The translations under genes were made by a program, and so were the position numbers. A stretch of DNA of 64,000 bases from positions 558,001-622,000 of the forward strand of contig NZ_JBHSWJ010000002.1 in NCBI RefSeq assembly GCF_042661605.1, written 5' to 3'. The DNA is from Branchiibius cervicis (lineage in GTDB: Bacteria; Actinomycetota; Actinomycetes; Actinomycetales; Dermatophilaceae). Every line of letters begins with the position of its first letter. Within the stretch, counting starts at the first letter, position 1. The notes under the pieces are model-generated. The model had not been told where the DNA came from, searched no databases, and saw only the letters and a list, made by a program, of their open reading frames with translations. Shown here in pieces: positions 61,953 to 64,000 of the stretch.

Positions 61953-62752
61953 AGGGGAAGTACCTCGTCGCCGACGCGGATCTCACCCTCGGCGTCCGGG
62001 ATCAGGTGGATCGCGAACCATGTCTTACCGTCCCACCGGCGGTGCTTGGCCAGGGTCGCGATCGGCTCCTTGCCCCGGTCGAGGCTGATCGGGTCGATGG
62101 TCGTCATCACGCAGCGGTCCACGGCTTTGGCGACGCGGAACGGTACGTCGCCGATGCGCACGGCGCTCCACTCGTCCTCGACGAACGCTTCTTCCCCGTC
62201 GATGATCACGTTGGCCCGGAACCGTTGCACCGCAAGGTCATTGCTCGCCCACTGGCTGAGCTGAGTCACCGAGGCCGTGCTGGCCAGTGTGACCGGGTAC
62301 CCGTCCTGGAAGACAGCGTGATCCCCGCTGCGGGAAAACTCCGGGTTGAGCGAGCGCTGGGTGGGGTCCTCGCACCACACCAGGTGCAGATCGCCGCGGC
62401 CGAGGACGCCGGCCAGCCACGCGTCAGCGTCGGCGCCGGCGTAGCGGACCTTGGTGTGCGGCCGGGTGAAGAGACGCGCGGGAGCCAGCCGGCCGTCGTA
62501 GGGGAAGGAGATCTCAATGGTCTCGGCGCCGGGCGCGGACAGGGTCAGGTCCGCGCTGCCGCCGGTTTGGGGCGTGTCCGCGACGATCGTGAAGAGCTGG
62601 TTCATCTCGCGAGCGGAGACCATGTCACCGGCGTCGTCGACGATCATCCACTCCCGATCGCCGCGCAGACCGGCCAGTCCGATGTACGCCGAGTCGACGC
62701 TCCGGATGGCCGTGGACTTGACGGGGTGGAGGTTGAGGGCGGTGACGCGCAC
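61949..62752 (-). CDS. MOSC-domain protein
   Basis: A 267-residue protein of the MOSC N-terminal barrel plus MOSC type, like mARC/YcbX molybdenum-cofactor reductases. RVTALNLHPVKSTAIRSVDS opens it; GDREWMIVDDAGDMVSAREM follows; the conserved Cys is in FRVAKAVDRCVMTTIDP; RFRANVIIDGEEAFVEDEW is also typical. GTG 62752 is chosen for the family start; the longer frame overlaps the permease gene. It converges on glmM with overlapping stops. Confidence 0.88.
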   Translation of the reverse strand: MRVTALNLHPVKSTAIRSVDSAYIGLAGLRGDREWMIVDDAGDMVSAREMNQLFTIVADTPQTGGSADLTLSAPGAETIEISFPYDGRLAPARLFTRPHTKVRYAGADADAWLAGVLGRGDLHLVWCEDPTQRSLNPEFSRSGDHAVFQDGYPVTLASTASVTQLSQWASNDLAVQRFRANVIIDGEEAFVEDEWSAVRIGDVPFRVAKAVDRCVMTTIDPISLDRGKEPIATLAKHRRWDGKTWFAIHLIPDAEGEIRVGDEVLPL

Positions 62753-62762
62753 GGTCTCCAGG

Positions 62763-64000
62763 CTAGTCGTCCAGATCCTCGCGCCGGACGGCACGCTGAC
62801 CGGGCGGCAGGTTGGACAAGTCCTCCTTGATGAGGATGTCCGGCAGCCCGGAGTCGGGCAAGCGCACCTCGGCGTCCCCGGCGGGATCGTGTGGGATACC
62901 GGCGAGGACGAGTTCGTGGGCCGCCTTGCGAGGCAATGTCTTCTGCCGGAAGTAGTCGGACTTGATCAGCCACCACGCCACCATCAGCACGACACCCAGT
63001 ACCAGGGCCGCGATGCCGACCACGGCGACGGCTCCGTGACCGAAGATCGTGATGTTGTTGCCGTCGTCGTCGGTCAACCAGTCCGGGGCCCAGTAGGACT
63101 TCACCGCGTAGACGAAGGCGCCCGCCAGGATGAGGCCGCCGAGCAACGGGAACAGGCCCTGCATCACGAAGTTGCGCCACGAACTGAGCAGGTTGCGCCG
63201 GTAGAAGACCACGCAGGCGAAGCCGGTGAGGCCGTAGTAGAACGCGATCATCAACCCGATCGAGCCGATCAGGGCGGACAGCAGGTTCTGGCTGATCAGG
63301 GTGAAGATCAGGTAGAAGACCACCGAGATGACGCCCATGCCGATGGTCGACCAGGTGGGGGTCAGGTATTTGGGGTGGATCCGGGCGAACCGCTCCGGGA
63401 TCGCCTTGTAGACCGCCATCGACAACGCGGTGCGGGCCGTCGGCAGGATCGTGGTCTGGGTGGAGGCTGAGGCGGAGGTCAGGATGGAGGCGGCCAGCAG
63501 CAGTTGGCCCACGTGTCCCAGGGCGCTGCTGCCGAACAACGCGGGGGAGATGGCCGAGAAGACGTCCTCGGAGTTGGCCTGGTTGCCCAGGCCGATTCCC
63601 TTCGTGCCCGTGCCCGCGAACGCCACTGCGGCGACCGTGACGATCGCGTAGGTGAACAGCAGGATGAGGGTCGACAGGACTGCTGCGCGTCCCGGAGTGG
63701 TCGCGGGGTCGTCGGTTTCCTCGTTGATCGAGACCGCCGAGTCCCAGCCCCAGTAGATGAAGACAGCGGTCAGGAGGGCCGGCGCGATGACCTGCGTGAA
63801 GGACAGACCGCCCGGCCAGAACCAACTCCATTGCGGATGCAGGGAATACGACTCCGCGTGTCCTGTGTAGACCTTGATCAGCGCCACGGCCGCGAAGAGG
63901 AAGAGCACCAGGACCTCGATGGTCAGCAGGCCGTACTGGATCCGGGCGCTGATCTCGATCCCGCGGTAGCAGATGTAGGTCATCACGGCGATCCAGATGA
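62763..64000 (-). CDS. Amino acid/polyamine permease, APC family (5' end outside window)
   Basis: At least 412 residues of a membrane transporter; the start lies beyond the right edge, and the ATG at 63986 is internal in character. Several membrane segments are evident (GLLTIEVLVLFLFAAVALIK, VIAPALLTAVFIYWGWDSAV, LLSALIGSIGLMIAFYYGLT). WGWDSAVSINEETDDPATTP is the conserved APC region. The C-terminal tail is hydrophilic. Substrate unknown. Confidence 0.85.
   Translation of the reverse strand, partial: IWIAVMTYICYRGIEISARIQYGLLTIEVLVLFLFAAVALIKVYTGHAESYSLHPQWSWFWPGGLSFTQVIAPALLTAVFIYWGWDSAVSINEETDDPATTPGRAAVLSTLILLFTYAIVTVAAVAFAGTGTKGIGLGNQANSEDVFSAISPALFGSSALGHVGQLLLAASILTSASASTQTTILPTARTALSMAVYKAIPERFARIHPKYLTPTWSTIGMGVISVVFYLIFTLISQNLLSALIGSIGLMIAFYYGLTGFACVVFYRRNLLSSWRNFVMQGLFPLLGGLILAGAFVYAVKSYWAPDWLTDDDGNNITIFGHGAVAVVGIAALVLGVVLMVAWWLIKSDYFRQKTLPRKAAHELVLAGIPHDPAGDAEVRLPDSGLPDILIKEDLSNLPPGQRAVRREDLDD

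Overview
The window is high-GC DNA from an actinobacterium. Supporting signs are GTG/TTG starts, many 4-bp start/stop overlaps, TAnnnT -10 boxes, a mycothiol gene (mshB), a mycofactocin gene (mftD), a CYP140-like P450 and actinobacterial ribosomal protein tails. A Micrococcales-type host is plausible, but the genus cannot be fixed from the sequence alone.

Layout. 1-1424: tail of a mycofactocin locus (end of a putative mftF, then mftD). 1515-7738: an aspartate aminotransferase, then the PEP synthase regulator ppsR, ppsA, and a membrane-anchored zinc-ribbon/beta-propeller protein. 8273-20966: the S10 and spc ribosomal operons (rpsJ to rplO), then secY, adk and map. 20963-27241: genes not normally found inside this locus (small secreted protein, fprA, a double-module sensor kinase, its response regulator, a P450). 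27781-33016: infA, rpmJ, rpsM, rpsK, rpsD, rpoA, rplQ and truA. 33017-59167: about 26 kb of accessory genes. 59386-61952: the conserved set resumes with rplM, rpsI and glmM. The window ends with a MOSC protein and a partial amino acid permease on the minus strand.

The accessory block is mostly catabolic. It holds a truncated MFS pump with a TetR gene, a pxpABC 5-oxoprolinase operon, an MFS transporter with a MarR regulator, and a tight five-gene CoA operon (crotonase, acetoacetyl-CoA synthetase-like, 3-hydroxyacyl-CoA dehydrogenase, acyl-CoA ligase, TIM-barrel hydrolase). That set resembles the phenylpropanoid-degrading phd genes of Corynebacterium. Next to it is a complete protocatechuate/beta-ketoadipate operon (pcaHGBDCFIJ) with a PcaR-type IclR regulator. 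Together they suggest side-chain shortening of plant phenolics to hydroxybenzoates, ring cleavage of protocatechuate, and production of succinyl-CoA and acetyl-CoA.

Seven genes, including the essential rplD and rplM, are frameshifted at G/C-rich sites. Indel errors in this sequence are the most economical explanation. The intergenic DNA holds a small family of imperfect palindromes (27357-27415, 34159-34217, probably 60444-60532), a 52-bp and a 90-bp tandem repeat, and several promoters placed for leaderless transcription. No tRNA, rRNA, CRISPR or complete insertion sequence was recognised.
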